A DNA stretch of 64,000 nt from Paenibacillus polymyxa M1. Its GTDB lineage: Bacteria; Bacillota; Bacilli; Paenibacillales; Paenibacillaceae. The position numbers were made by a program, and so were the translations under genes. Below the pieces are notes generated by a model that did no database searches, was not told the origin of the DNA, and saw only the letters and a program-made list of their open reading frames with translations. The stretch covers positions 62,001 to 126,000 of the forward strand of contig NC_017543.1 of the NCBI RefSeq assembly GCF_000237325.1, in the 5' to 3' direction. This document shows positions 53,298 to 62,255 of this stretch, piece after piece; position 1 is the stretch's first letter, and each line of letters begins with the position of its first letter.

Positions 53298-54665
53298 TCA
53301 GTAACGAGGTTTTGGTAAAAGATACAACAACTTATCAAGTTGATATTTATGTTCATATTTTTTTATAACATCTTGAAATATTGAAGCTACTTCATAAAAA
53401 GGTGAAATTGACTCATTTTCTTTTAATGTTGCAAGTTCGAATAGAATGAAGCCTTTCTCTTTATTCATATTTTCGTCAACAAAATACAAGGCACTTCTTA
53501 ATGCATCATTTTGTTTAGTTAATTGCTTACTCAATTTATAGAAATTCGAAGCTAGCCAATAGGTCTTATAATTTGTATGCGGTGATACCTTGTTTTTCAT
53601 TCCCATACACCAATCTAGTAGTGGTTCAATATTATCTAGTCTTTTTTCTTCAATTAATTGTTCTATCCATAAATGAAGATATTCTATCTGAAATGATTCT
53701 TTATCTACAATAGTAAGATAATTAACTTCGAAAAAATCACGTATCTCAGAGTATTTAAAACGATCTATCTTATAAAGTATATAAAAGCATTTGTACATAT
53801 TATTTATCGAATCGCTGTCTTTTATTTTTTGGTAGAAGGACAGGGATTCTGAAATATAGCTATATGCTCGGTCTTTATCTTCTTTAATTAAATATAAAAC
53901 TCCTAAAGTAAATTTGATTTCCGTCAGATAATATAGATTTTCTTGTGATATTTTTTCAGCGTTATGAGCATGAAAAATAGCTATGTCTGTGTACCCAACA
54001 AAACTATACAATAGAGCCATATTTAAATATGTATTGTACCGCTGCTCTTCAGACAAGTTTTTATCAAAACGCACATCAGCACGTTTTGTAAACTTCAATG
54101 CTACAATAATTTCATTCTGATTAAATGCCCTACATGCTAATGCATTTAGTGAGCGAACCCTGTAATGATTCAGGAGTGAGTGATTTCCAGATAAATTAAT
54201 TATTTTTTTGTAAATAGCTTTAGCTTCCTTGTATAATCCACTCGAAGAATAAATCTCTGCTTGAGTAAACAATAATGCGGGGTGGACCCATTTTTGTTCT
54301 CTAGAACTTAATGTGATTTTGATCTTTTCTGTTAATTTTTTAGCTTCATTTAACAGCCCTGCAGTTACAAATTGTAGGGCTAATTCGAGATCCGAAGTAT
54401 ACTTTTCAATAGGTGGTTTTAATAGTGCATCATCATTCAAGATATTAGCCACAGGTATATTTAATGATTCTGCTATAGAGTTTATCTCATCATAATAGTC
54501 TTTATGTATCTTTCCTTTTTCTATAGAGGATATTTTTCCAACAGAGATATTAACGTTTTTTGATAAGTTGGCTATACTTACTTTAGCATTTTGGCGTGCC
54601 TTTCTTAGATTGATCCCAACTTTAACGGGATCAAAATCTTGAAAATTATACATTTTCTTTTCCAC
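53298..54665 (-). CDS. Second HTH-TPR regulator, RRNPP-like
   Basis: A 455-residue protein starting at GTG 54665 after GAGGGG. Residues about 16-75 are an XRE helix-turn-helix (LRKARQNAKVSIANLSKNV, ISVGKISSIEKGKI), and the remainder is a helical TPR-like array (FTQAEIYSSSGLYKEAKAIYKKI, LNMALLYSFVGYTDIAIFHAHNAEKI). It has the same build as the regulator at 46903-48300 but a different sequence, so the element carries two putative peptide-responsive regulators. A short ORF with a good ribosome site follows directly. Function and ligand are unknown; a role in timing of transfer or expression of the element would fit. Confidence 0.85.
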   Translation of the reverse strand: MEKKMYNFQDFDPVKVGINLRKARQNAKVSIANLSKNVNISVGKISSIEKGKIHKDYYDEINSIAESLNIPVANILNDDALLKPPIEKYTSDLELALQFVTAGLLNEAKKLTEKIKITLSSREQKWVHPALLFTQAEIYSSSGLYKEAKAIYKKIINLSGNHSLLNHYRVRSLNALACRAFNQNEIIVALKFTKRADVRFDKNLSEEQRYNTYLNMALLYSFVGYTDIAIFHAHNAEKISQENLYYLTEIKFTLGVLYLIKEDKDRAYSYISESLSFYQKIKDSDSINNMYKCFYILYKIDRFKYSEIRDFFEVNYLTIVDKESFQIEYLHLWIEQLIEEKRLDNIEPLLDWCMGMKNKVSPHTNYKTYWLASNFYKLSKQLTKQNDALRSALYFVDENMNKEKGFILFELATLKENESISPFYEVASIFQDVIKKYEHKYQLDKLLYLLPKPRY

Positions 54666-55325
54666 ATGAGTTCCCCTCTTATAAAGAAATCAAATAGGGA
54701 CTTCCGTCCTATTGTGAGATAATTATAAACTAAAAATTCACATTAAAGAAGGAGGCTAACAAAATAGCGGAACTATAACAAAGAACTAATTTGTATATTT
54801 AAACAATCATAATATTCATTGGTTTTAATTACCTTTCCGATATATTTTTAACCTATATAATCTGAAGAGTTGAAATAATGATCCGGGAGTAATTATCGGA
54901 GTGTTCCCTACTGCAAGATAAGCAATAAGAAGGTGAAGGCAGGCAGAGAACATCTCTCATCTCTCGTATAAATGTCAACATGCGAGGAATATCATGAGAG
55001 GGAAAGCATGCCGTTACAAAAAACAACAAATTGTCCTGGCGTAGGTCCACCTTATCCACTTAAAAAGCTGCATGCGGCTTGACCTAGGGGTCTTCCTTGT
55101 AGCTGAATACTGAGTAATGGACGAACACTCTAATATCCTAGATTTAAATGAATTGTTTTTTGTCTTCATTGTTTCACACCAAGGAAAGATTTTGCGTATG
55201 TGATTTAGAAAGAAGCACTTTCTGGTTGTCTAATAGTCCCCCTCCCAACTAAGATTTGGCTTTGTCTTCTGGTACATAGAATATCCCTGAATTTTATCAC
55301 TCTACTCCATTGAGGGTACAGGGAT
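54666..55325. other. Gene-poor gap with one short plus-strand ORF
   Basis: About 660 bases. A plus-strand frame at 54972-55082 encodes 36 residues (start MSTCEEYHERESM, centre TNCPGVGPPYPLKK) and has AGAGGG before its internal ATG, so it may be a tiny gene. Nothing else is convincing. An ATCCCTG/CAGGGAT inverted repeat lies near 55288-55320. Confidence 0.35.
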
Positions 55326-55982
55326 TCAGTCTAGCCAACTTGTGTAAATTCTATTTGGTGTACTGCCTTTTTCTTGATTATTTCGCATTATAGACATAGC
55401 CGCTTCACCTGCAAAGTATGAGGTATATTTTTGAGCAGGATGTCGATACCCTAGTCGATGAAGCCATGCATGCCAAAGAGAACCAGATAAAAATACTGTG
55501 GATACTGTTGTAAAATCTAATGCTTTTGGATTTATCGTTACTGACAAGGAGTTTACTTCTGGGTTTGATGCATTTTTTCCTTTAACCGTTGAGGTTTTCA
55601 GCGGAGATTCTAGGTACATGATATACGTTTTAACTTTGCCAAATCCATTTGCAGCTACTGCAGTTGTGAATGCGTCCATTGATACACTGGCTGCAGCAGA
55701 ACCATTTGCTATCTTCTCTTCAAACCAAACTGGAGCTAAATTAAATCGTGCGTACTTATTACAACTGATTTGGTACCTTGACCTTACTGCTCCACTATTT
55801 AATTCCTCGAAGTGATTGTTCCAGTTATTAAGGACAACAGAGATCATCTGTCTTATTCGAATCACCTGAGTCGTAGTAAACTGCGTATCCACGTAAAAAA
55901 ACATAGTTTCCGGCAGCGCTTCGCTTACAGGTGTAACTGGCACACTAACTTGAATTTTTTTATACATCGCTATATTGATCAC
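55326..55982 (-). CDS. Metzincin-like protein with the catalytic Glu replaced by Ala
   Basis: A protein of about 218 residues, with no signal peptide. Near residue 171-181 it reads HAWLHRLGYRH, which fits the metzincin zinc motif HExxHxxGxxH except that the catalytic Glu is Ala. Some 15 residues later comes AAMSIM, like the Met-turn (SIM) of astacin-type metzincins. The spacing of both elements supports a metzincin fold that can bind zinc but should not cleave peptides. The N-terminal 150 residues are alpha/beta with no further motif. Start: GTG 55982 has AAAAGG at good spacing; TTG 55988 and ATG 55967 are alternatives. It is a single gene between terminators, in plasmid-like surroundings. 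Confidence 0.7.
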   Translation of the reverse strand: MINIAMYKKIQVSVPVTPVSEALPETMFFYVDTQFTTTQVIRIRQMISVVLNNWNNHFEELNSGAVRSRYQISCNKYARFNLAPVWFEEKIANGSAAASVSMDAFTTAVAANGFGKVKTYIMYLESPLKTSTVKGKNASNPEVNSLSVTINPKALDFTTVSTVFLSGSLWHAWLHRLGYRHPAQKYTSYFAGEAAMSIMRNNQEKGSTPNRIYTSWLD

Positions 55983-56101
55983 CTTCAACCTTTTCAGTTT
56001 GCCTATTGTTTAGTATATGTTTGCCAATCTTCCGATGGAACACAAATGGATTGTTTAGTAAGCACAAAAGGTTGTCTGAAGGGTAATTATCTAAATCAAT
56101 A

Positions 56102-56143
56102 AAAAACAGCGACAGTCTTATTTTCTCGTCTGTCGCTGTTTTT
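56102..56143 (-). terminator. Strong terminator after the TopIII-FtsK operon
   Basis: Arms AAAAACAGCGACAG (56102-56115) and CTGTCGCTGTTTTT (56130-56143) pair perfectly. It is effective on both strands and lies about 95 bases beyond the end of the 158-residue gene. Confidence 0.85.
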
Positions 56144-56237
56144 ATGGGGGCAGTCTTTATATCTTATTTGCCTTAAACACTTAAAATAACTGAGCTGATG
56201 AGTGAGTCATTAATACTTAAAGCTAAGATTGAGCGGA

Positions 56238-56714
56238 TTATTCTACAGTTCTGAGTTGTTCTAATTGTAGATGAACTAGCTCCTGCATTCGTTTTTGAGA
56301 CAGCCCCAAATCTTCCAAAGCTTGAGAGTTTGCAAAGGGATGAATCTTTTTACCTATTGTTTTTTTGTAGTAATTCAGTGTAAACTTTACCCTTTTCCGC
56401 GCTGAAATACTACTACTTACACTTGCTCTACAGAACAAGCTTAACTCCGCAAGTGCTGAAGCCGTCTCTGTTCTAGAAAGTTTTGTCCAAATGATATAGT
56501 TTTGTCTATCTTGGATGCCTGATTGAAGGACCAGTTCTGCGACTTTAGGAAATTTCGAAAGATCAATAGTATAATTCATGATAACTTTTCCCCTTCCATC
56601 TTCAGAAACATACGTTGAACCATGTATCCGAAGTAATAGATAAGAAAATCCTAATCTTGGAGTCGGATTGTTCTCTTTCTTTCTCATTATGTTTGAGTCA
56701 TTATCAATTATCAA
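56238..56714 (-). CDS. Small protein coupled to the TopIII-FtsK gene
   Basis: A protein of up to 158 residues that begins 16 bases after the stop of the TopIII-FtsK gene, so the two form an operon. The N-terminus is uncertain: ATG 56579 has GGAAGGGG before it and would give a 113-residue protein starting MNYTIDLSKFPKV, while the longer form starts at 56714. The body is helical with several basic positions (SARKRVKFTLNYYKKTIGKK) and ends with LSQKRMQELVHLQLEQLR. It could be a DNA-binding or adaptor partner of the fusion protein; the family was not recognised. Confidence 0.65.
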   Translation of the reverse strand: MIIDNDSNIMRKKENNPTPRLGFSYLLLRIHGSTYVSEDGRGKVIMNYTIDLSKFPKVAELVLQSGIQDRQNYIIWTKLSRTETASALAELSLFCRASVSSSISARKRVKFTLNYYKKTIGKKIHPFANSQALEDLGLSQKRMQELVHLQLEQLRTVE

Positions 56715-56730
56715 TTTTCTACAGGAATAT

Positions 56731-59700
56731 TTATTTATCCTCTCGATAAGGATTCGTTTGAGAGATGTAATTCACCACATTTTCTATTTCTTCATCTGAT
56801 ACATAAGCCGAAACAAGTCGCTGCCTTGGCCCATCTTTAGGTTTAAAGATCATGTCTCCTTTTCCAAGTAAATCTTCTGCACCAGACTCGTCTAAAATAA
56901 CCATAGAATCATTCGTAGCTGCTACAGCAAACGCTAAACGTACAGGTAAATTAGCTTTTATATTCGGAGATAAAAATTGCTTTGTTGGCCTTTGGGTAGC
57001 TATTACCATATGAATACCTGCAGCTCGGGCTAGTTGAGATAAACGTTGAATTTGTATCTCTACGTCTGCAGCAGCAGTCATCATAAGATCTGCAAGCTCA
57101 TCTATAATAAGCACAATATACGGAAGTTTTGATGCTTTCGGATTTTTTTGTGTAATTTGCTCATTATACGATTGAATATTTCGAACACCCAATTCAGCAA
57201 AAAGATCATATCGTTTATCCATTTCATTGGTTAAAGATTTAAGTGCCATAATTGCCCTTTGAGGATCAATTATTATCGGACAGAACAAATGCGGAAGTTT
57301 AGAATATACCGACAGCTCTACCTTCTTTGGATCAATCATAACAAATCTCAATTCGCTAGGCTTCAAACCATAAAGCAAACTGATTATAAGTGCATTGAGG
57401 AACACAGATTTACCCGCGCCGGTTTCACCTGCTATTAGTAAATGGGGCATCTTCGCTAAATCAGCAAAAATCGGATTTCCAACCATATCAACACCAATGG
57501 GGAAAAGGAGAGCACTCCGTTTCACGAGAAAATCTCTATTATCTAACATTCCTCTTAAATTTACGATATACGGGTTTTTGTTAGGTACCTCAATACCAAC
57601 GTGATTCGAACCTGGTATGGGTGAATATAGTGTGATTCTTTCGGCCTGAAGAGCTGCCTGGAAATTATCCTTATAACGTCGATAATTCGAAATATTAATC
57701 TTTAACGTCTCTGGGAGCATTTCATAACGAACAACTTTAGGGCCATGAGAGACTTTTTTTACTTTTGCAGGCATCTTAATCATCGCAGTAGCAGTTTCAA
57801 TCCATTCGATCTCCTGACGATTGTTCTCTTCTGATTTATGTTGTTCTTGAAACCGTAGTAATGATGTAGGCAATTGAAGTACTCTCGGTTCGGGAGACTT
57901 GAATTCGATGCCAGCATTGTCTTTCATAACAATTGCCGCATCAAAGTAATCGTTAGCATTTTTCCTTTTGAATCCTTTTTTTACTGGGGTTTCACCTTTA
58001 TTAAGTAATTGCTGAACATCATCTTTTGTTATCTCCACACCGAGAATCACTTTACTAATCGTGAAATCACAACCAGTATACTTGTATCCGCTGCAACCAT
58101 AAAATCTACCTTTATCTACGACTAAAGCTGCCTGACACTTTGGACAATAGCCGAGATCATGCATATTCATAGCTTTGCGTGACTGCATCGGCGACCGATT
58201 GTTCTGCTTAGATGCTTCCCCACTAGTTTTTGTATAATTAACAAGTCGAGTTTGGGAAGCAGTGTAACCGAGACCTTCTTTATTGCTCTTCAAAACCGTA
58301 GGTTTATTTTCATCTTGAGCTAGCTGCTGCATCTCAGGAGTTGTATGATCAGATGAAGATATAGGTTGATTATAAACTTCCTCTATTAGACTTGTAGCCT
58401 GTGTATTTACCTCAGGAGATAATTTTGTCTCTTCACTCCGTACTGTATACGATGAATTTTGCTGCACTTGCTGTTGAACCGAGTCCGCTGATACACGCGG
58501 AAATCGTTTTTGTAACTCTATAAGATCAATAAGTACTTTTCGTGGTGAGTATCCTAAGTAAGGACCGATAACGCCATCCTGTTCCATCCGGTCAATGAGT
58601 CCTGCACATTCTGTATAACCAAGGGCTAATCGTCTCTGTAAGAAAGAAACACTAACCTGCCTTGATTGTACAACCTCTGAGACGGCTTTAAAGTATAACT
58701 CATCCCCTAAATTAATCAACTCATTATTAGTACTTTGAGCCTGAGCATAAGTATGGTGTAAATGCTGTGTGCCAATTACGGAAGCAGAAACCTTACTTTG
58801 TAATCCTGCGATTTCAGTCGAAGGCTGAGATAAGTCTTCTTTAGTTGAATCAGTTGTTGTCTGAGGACCTTCTCTCCTCATCGAATTTCGTGAATTGGAT
58901 ACACTAAGGGTTTCAGCAATTGATGCTGATGGTGAAGCAACAGAAGAAGACATTCGTTGCACTGAAACATATCCCTCTTGAACCAAGTTCAAGGTTAAAG
59001 CTTTTACCTCTTCGATAAATTGATTGTAATTTACTTTGCCCTGTCCTATTTCACGAAGCTTTTTCTCCCATTGGCCAGTCATTTCTGCACTTGCAAGAAT
59101 TGATTTACCGATCGCTTGGATGAGTGTTCTACCTTTTGAAGTTGAGTAAACCAAATTCCTTCTTATTTCAATGTACTTTTGTTGCTTGAGTTTACCTATC
59201 ATCCCCGAACGTGTAGCTTCAGTGCCCAAACCATCAATGCCTTGAAGTATTTTTTCCAACTCTTGATTTTCAAGACTCTTTCCGGCATTTTTCATTAAAG
59301 TAATCAGATCACCTTCAGTGTAACGTTTAGGAGGTTGCGTCTTACCCTCCTTAGAAATAACCTCAGTAGCTATACCTTGTTCCCCTATCACAAGAGGAGG
59401 TAGATTTTGCTCATCTGCATCAATTGTCTCCTTTTCTTCTATTTGTCCTCCTGGATAAAGTACTTTACGCCACCCTTCCTGAACTATGATTTTCCCTTTA
59501 GAAATGAAGGAAAACTTAGCATCTACATATGTGATAATTTCTTTGTAATCAAAAATTGCATTTTCATAATGAGCCGCAATTAATGAACGTGCAATTAACC
59601 CGTAGATATGTCGCTCACGATCATCTAAATCAGAAAGTTGGGGGACGTTTTCTGTTGGAATAATGGCATAGTGATCAGAAACTTTTTCCGGATTTACGTA

Positions 59701-60801
59701 CCTTCTATTTCCAATCAATGTACTAATGGGGGCAGGTAGTAGATCAGAAAATTCATGTACATTTTTTAACTTATTAAGAATTAACGGAAATATAGCTGCT
59801 TCATTTTCTGTGATATATTGTGAGTCAGATCTCGGGTAGCTCACAATCCCACGCTCGTAGAGTCCCTGAACGATATCCAACACTTCTTGAGTTGAGTAAC
59901 GATACTTTTTATTTGCTAAAGTTTGCAATGATGAAAGATTATGTAGCAAAGGTGGTTTAAACTGCTTCTGATCTTCTTTAACATCACGTATAACTGCAGG
60001 TTTACCCTCACAAGCATGCTTCAAATCTAAAGAAAGTTTCTGTACAGGTAAATTCGTCAATGAATCTTTATACCACTGACCACGGTATTTCTTTCCGTTC
60101 ACCTCAAACTCAGCGAAAACTTGCCAAAATGGCTTTGAAACAAATTTTTCAATTCCAAGTTCTCTTTCAACGATTAATTCGAGCAACGGAGTTTGTACAC
60201 GTCCTGTGGAAAAGATACCATCCTCTTTAGCACCTTTTTTTTGAAGCATTAATGTATACAAGCGAGACGTATTCATACCAACTAGCCAATCTGCGCACTG
60301 TCTACTGTATGCCTCGTAGTAAAGATTCCTCTTTGCAGCCTCAGGGAGTAAGTTTTGAAAGGCTTGCTCAACAGCACTTTTGGTAAGAGAGGAAGTCCAT
60401 AAACGTTTTATAGGTTTCTTATTCCCTACTTGCCTTAAAATAAGTCTAGCTATAAGTTCACCTTCTCTACCAGGATCGGTAGCTATTATGACTTCGGTCA
60501 CCTTTGAATCATTTACAAACTTTTTAATAATACTGTAAAGCCCAGACTTAGCACGGTCGATTTTATATTTAAATGTCGAAGGGACTATGGGTAGATCTTG
60601 AATGTCCCATTTTTTATATTTTGGATCATATTCATCGGGCTCAGCTAAAGAAATCAGGTGTCCAGAAGCCCAAACAAGAAATCCTCCTTTAGGAAAGGTT
60701 TCACTTGGTAGTAGTTCAATGTATCCGTGAGCTTTTTTATGAGGAAAAGGTTTCGCCAATTCTTCAGCTTGAATTTTTTTCTCCGCAAGGACGACTTTCA
60801 T
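56731..60801 (-). CDS. Fusion of topoisomerase III with FtsK gamma domain and FtsK/SpoIIIE motor
   Basis: A 1356-residue protein starting after AAAGGAGG. Residues about 1-600 are a type IA topoisomerase: TOPRIM acidic motif ATDPGREGE near 107, active-site Tyr in SYPRSDS near 320, and GTEATRSGMIGKL. About 697-757 is an FtsK gamma winged helix (VSVSFLQRRLALGYTECAGL, GYSPRKVL), the KOPS/SRS-reading domain. About 884-911 is a topoisomerase-type zinc motif (CPKCQAAL ... GCSGYKYTGC). About 1050-1345 is the FtsK motor (Walker A GETGAGKS near 1124, Walker B LIIDELADL near 1230, ATQRPT). FtsK normally carries gamma after the motor; here it precedes it. No membrane helices are present. The combination suggests a DNA translocase that decatenates as it moves, for element segregation or transfer. 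Confidence 0.93.
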   Translation of the reverse strand: MKVVLAEKKIQAEELAKPFPHKKAHGYIELLPSETFPKGGFLVWASGHLISLAEPDEYDPKYKKWDIQDLPIVPSTFKYKIDRAKSGLYSIIKKFVNDSKVTEVIIATDPGREGELIARLILRQVGNKKPIKRLWTSSLTKSAVEQAFQNLLPEAAKRNLYYEAYSRQCADWLVGMNTSRLYTLMLQKKGAKEDGIFSTGRVQTPLLELIVERELGIEKFVSKPFWQVFAEFEVNGKKYRGQWYKDSLTNLPVQKLSLDLKHACEGKPAVIRDVKEDQKQFKPPLLHNLSSLQTLANKKYRYSTQEVLDIVQGLYERGIVSYPRSDSQYITENEAAIFPLILNKLKNVHEFSDLLPAPISTLIGNRRYVNPEKVSDHYAIIPTENVPQLSDLDDRERHIYGLIARSLIAAHYENAIFDYKEIITYVDAKFSFISKGKIIVQEGWRKVLYPGGQIEEKETIDADEQNLPPLVIGEQGIATEVISKEGKTQPPKRYTEGDLITLMKNAGKSLENQELEKILQGIDGLGTEATRSGMIGKLKQQKYIEIRRNLVYSTSKGRTLIQAIGKSILASAEMTGQWEKKLREIGQGKVNYNQFIEEVKALTLNLVQEGYVSVQRMSSSVASPSASIAETLSVSNSRNSMRREGPQTTTDSTKEDLSQPSTEIAGLQSKVSASVIGTQHLHHTYAQAQSTNNELINLGDELYFKAVSEVVQSRQVSVSFLQRRLALGYTECAGLIDRMEQDGVIGPYLGYSPRKVLIDLIELQKRFPRVSADSVQQQVQQNSSYTVRSEETKLSPEVNTQATSLIEEVYNQPISSSDHTTPEMQQLAQDENKPTVLKSNKEGLGYTASQTRLVNYTKTSGEASKQNNRSPMQSRKAMNMHDLGYCPKCQAALVVDKGRFYGCSGYKYTGCDFTISKVILGVEITKDDVQQLLNKGETPVKKGFKRKNANDYFDAAIVMKDNAGIEFKSPEPRVLQLPTSLLRFQEQHKSEENNRQEIEWIETATAMIKMPAKVKKVSHGPKVVRYEMLPETLKINISNYRRYKDNFQAALQAERITLYSPIPGSNHVGIEVPNKNPYIVNLRGMLDNRDFLVKRSALLFPIGVDMVGNPIFADLAKMPHLLIAGETGAGKSVFLNALIISLLYGLKPSELRFVMIDPKKVELSVYSKLPHLFCPIIIDPQRAIMALKSLTNEMDKRYDLFAELGVRNIQSYNEQITQKNPKASKLPYIVLIIDELADLMMTAAADVEIQIQRLSQLARAAGIHMVIATQRPTKQFLSPNIKANLPVRLAFAVAATNDSMVILDESGAEDLLGKGDMIFKPKDGPRQRLVSAYVSDEEIENVVNYISQTNPYREDK

Positions 60802-60831
60802 GTTTATACCTCCTTTTGATAAAAAACAAAT

Positions 60832-60876
60832 GCAAAAAAAAGCACAACTATCCCATTAAAGTGGGAAAGAGTGCTT
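60832..60876 (-). terminator. Leader hairpin (terminator-like) before the TopIII-FtsK gene
   Basis: Arms AAGCAC (60840-60845) and GTGCTT (60871-60876) with an inner CCCA/TGGG stem, followed on the minus strand by TTTTTTTTGC. It lies about 30 bases ahead of the ATG. It could end the upstream transcript or act as an attenuator. Confidence 0.7.
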
Positions 60877-60984
60877 CTCTTTTGTATGTTTTATGATATT
60901 TAATACTATTATAGCAAAAATCTGATACCGTGTACCATTTGAGTTATCTAAATAAAGGACAGATATACATCCACTAAAATTATG

Positions 60985-61293
60985 TTATTTCAGAAGATTA
61001 AAAAACGTATACTCATCTTCTGAGATGATGCCGAAATCAAAGTAAAATTGCAGTCGTTCTTTATCAATTTTATTTGGAGCTTGACTCCAGATTAGAAGTA
61101 ACAAATCAACTTGTTTACTATCTATAATCATGATATAAGTTCCATTTTGGTTGTATTCATATGAGCGCAATTCAAATACTTCACGAGTCATTTCCTCGGG
61201 GTCTCTATTTTCAAACAGTTCATAATAGCAGTTATTCTCCCAGTAGAAGACAACCCCAAACAAGCTAATGGGGTATTTAATTGATTGAGTCAT
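60985..61293 (-). CDS. Small hypothetical protein
   Basis: A 102-residue protein beginning MTQSIKYPISLFG at ATG 61293, which follows GAAGGTG; the frame runs on upstream into the previous gene, but that part overlaps it. It is acidic and aromatic (WENNCYYELFENRDPEEM, YFDFGIISEDEYTFF), with no membrane helix or known motif. It starts 28 bases after the 61322-61897 gene and is likely its operon partner. Confidence 0.6.
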   Translation of the reverse strand: MTQSIKYPISLFGVVFYWENNCYYELFENRDPEEMTREVFELRSYEYNQNGTYIMIIDSKQVDLLLLIWSQAPNKIDKERLQFYFDFGIISEDEYTFFNLLK

Positions 61294-61321
61294 GTATATT
61301 TCACCTTCTTCACTCCACATC

Positions 61322-61897
61322 TCATATACTCTCTTCGTTAAGCCTCTCATAGTCCATAGAGTCTAAAAGGAAGATAATTAAATCTTTTTGAGCACAAGGA
61401 GGTTCTTTCATTTTATTTGCATACCGTACTGCTGGGGTAACATGTTTACGTATAAGCGAATTTAGATCAGCTCCATAGAAAGTAAATTCAGCGTGGCCCT
61501 TAAGTCTATCAGCAAACAATTTTCCATATGTTCCGGTATCTACTTCTAACAGAGATAGTAGTATAGCTTGAATATTGCTTTCTTTGCTAAGGAAATAAAA
61601 CATGTGTGGCTTTATTTTAAAGAGCCTGCGTAGATATTGACGTATTTCACCATGCTGTAAAAGACCACGATTATTGTAGCCCTCGAACATAAGCGTGATG
61701 GAACTACGTGCTTTTGTTTTTTTCTTTTCCGCTCGCTCAATAATATTTAGATGTTTTTGGATCTGTCCAAGCTCAAGCTCTTCTCTCTTTACGCTTATTG
61801 ATATCTTCGTTTTCTCTGAGTCAACTAATTCAACGAAATCTTTTTTTGTCTTTGTACAAGACATCATAATTTGTTCAATGAATTCTTCTCTATTCAT
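61322..61897 (-). CDS. Hypothetical protein, helical
   Basis: A 191-residue protein starting at ATG 61897 after AGAAAGGTG (a GTG at 61906 is also in frame). The N-terminal half is charged and helical with a Lys-rich stretch (ERAEKKKTKARSS). The rest has hydrophobic helices of soluble type (FKIKPHMFYFLSKES, AILLSLLEVDTGTYGKLFADRL). No family recognised. The neighbours suggest an accessory plasmid or element protein. Confidence 0.6.
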   Translation of the reverse strand: MNREEFIEQIMMSCTKTKKDFVELVDSEKTKISISVKREELELGQIQKHLNIIERAEKKKTKARSSITLMFEGYNNRGLLQHGEIRQYLRRLFKIKPHMFYFLSKESNIQAILLSLLEVDTGTYGKLFADRLKGHAEFTFYGADLNSLIRKHVTPAVRYANKMKEPPCAQKDLIIFLLDSMDYERLNEESI

Positions 61898-62255
61898 AAA
61901 AAACACCTTTCTATTTGAGAGTTAAAAGAATGATAAAACTCGTTAGATATAGATTTCTTGCCTTTTTAGTTTGGCTATGCTACTTATTCGATTAGATAAT
62001 TTTCACGCTCACTAAAAAGGATGAATGGAATCTACCATCATCCTCCACAAGGTTCAAAGAAAAAAGCAATATATATACAATTAGGTTTGGAGTCGACTTC
62101 TTGTCGAAGAGGTAATCTAATCTGTACGTCCTTTTTATCCAATGTTTCTTGGATGTACTACATCATACGAGGGTTCATCATAGAATATTGATACTTTTTA
62201 TATAATAAACGAAAAGGTTTTTTTCGAGAAACAAAACCATTATATTCTGAGGCAA
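61898..62255. other. Non-coding gap with a possible 34-residue ORF
   Basis: A minus-strand frame at 62038-62142 (TTG start, no clear ribosome site) encodes a short protein with a coding-like middle (DVQIRLPLRQEVDSKPN) ending EPCGG. It is too short and weakly started to call. The remainder is AT-rich promoter-type sequence. Confidence 0.3.

Noticed and set aside
54853-55059. 68-codon minus-strand frame
   Set aside because: No ribosome site and no protein-like pattern; the opposite strand has a slightly better short frame.
62038-62142. 34-residue frame ending in Gly-Gly as a possible ubiquitin-like modifier
   Set aside because: Too short for a beta-grasp fold, no ribosome site, and 16 kb from the E1/E2 gene.
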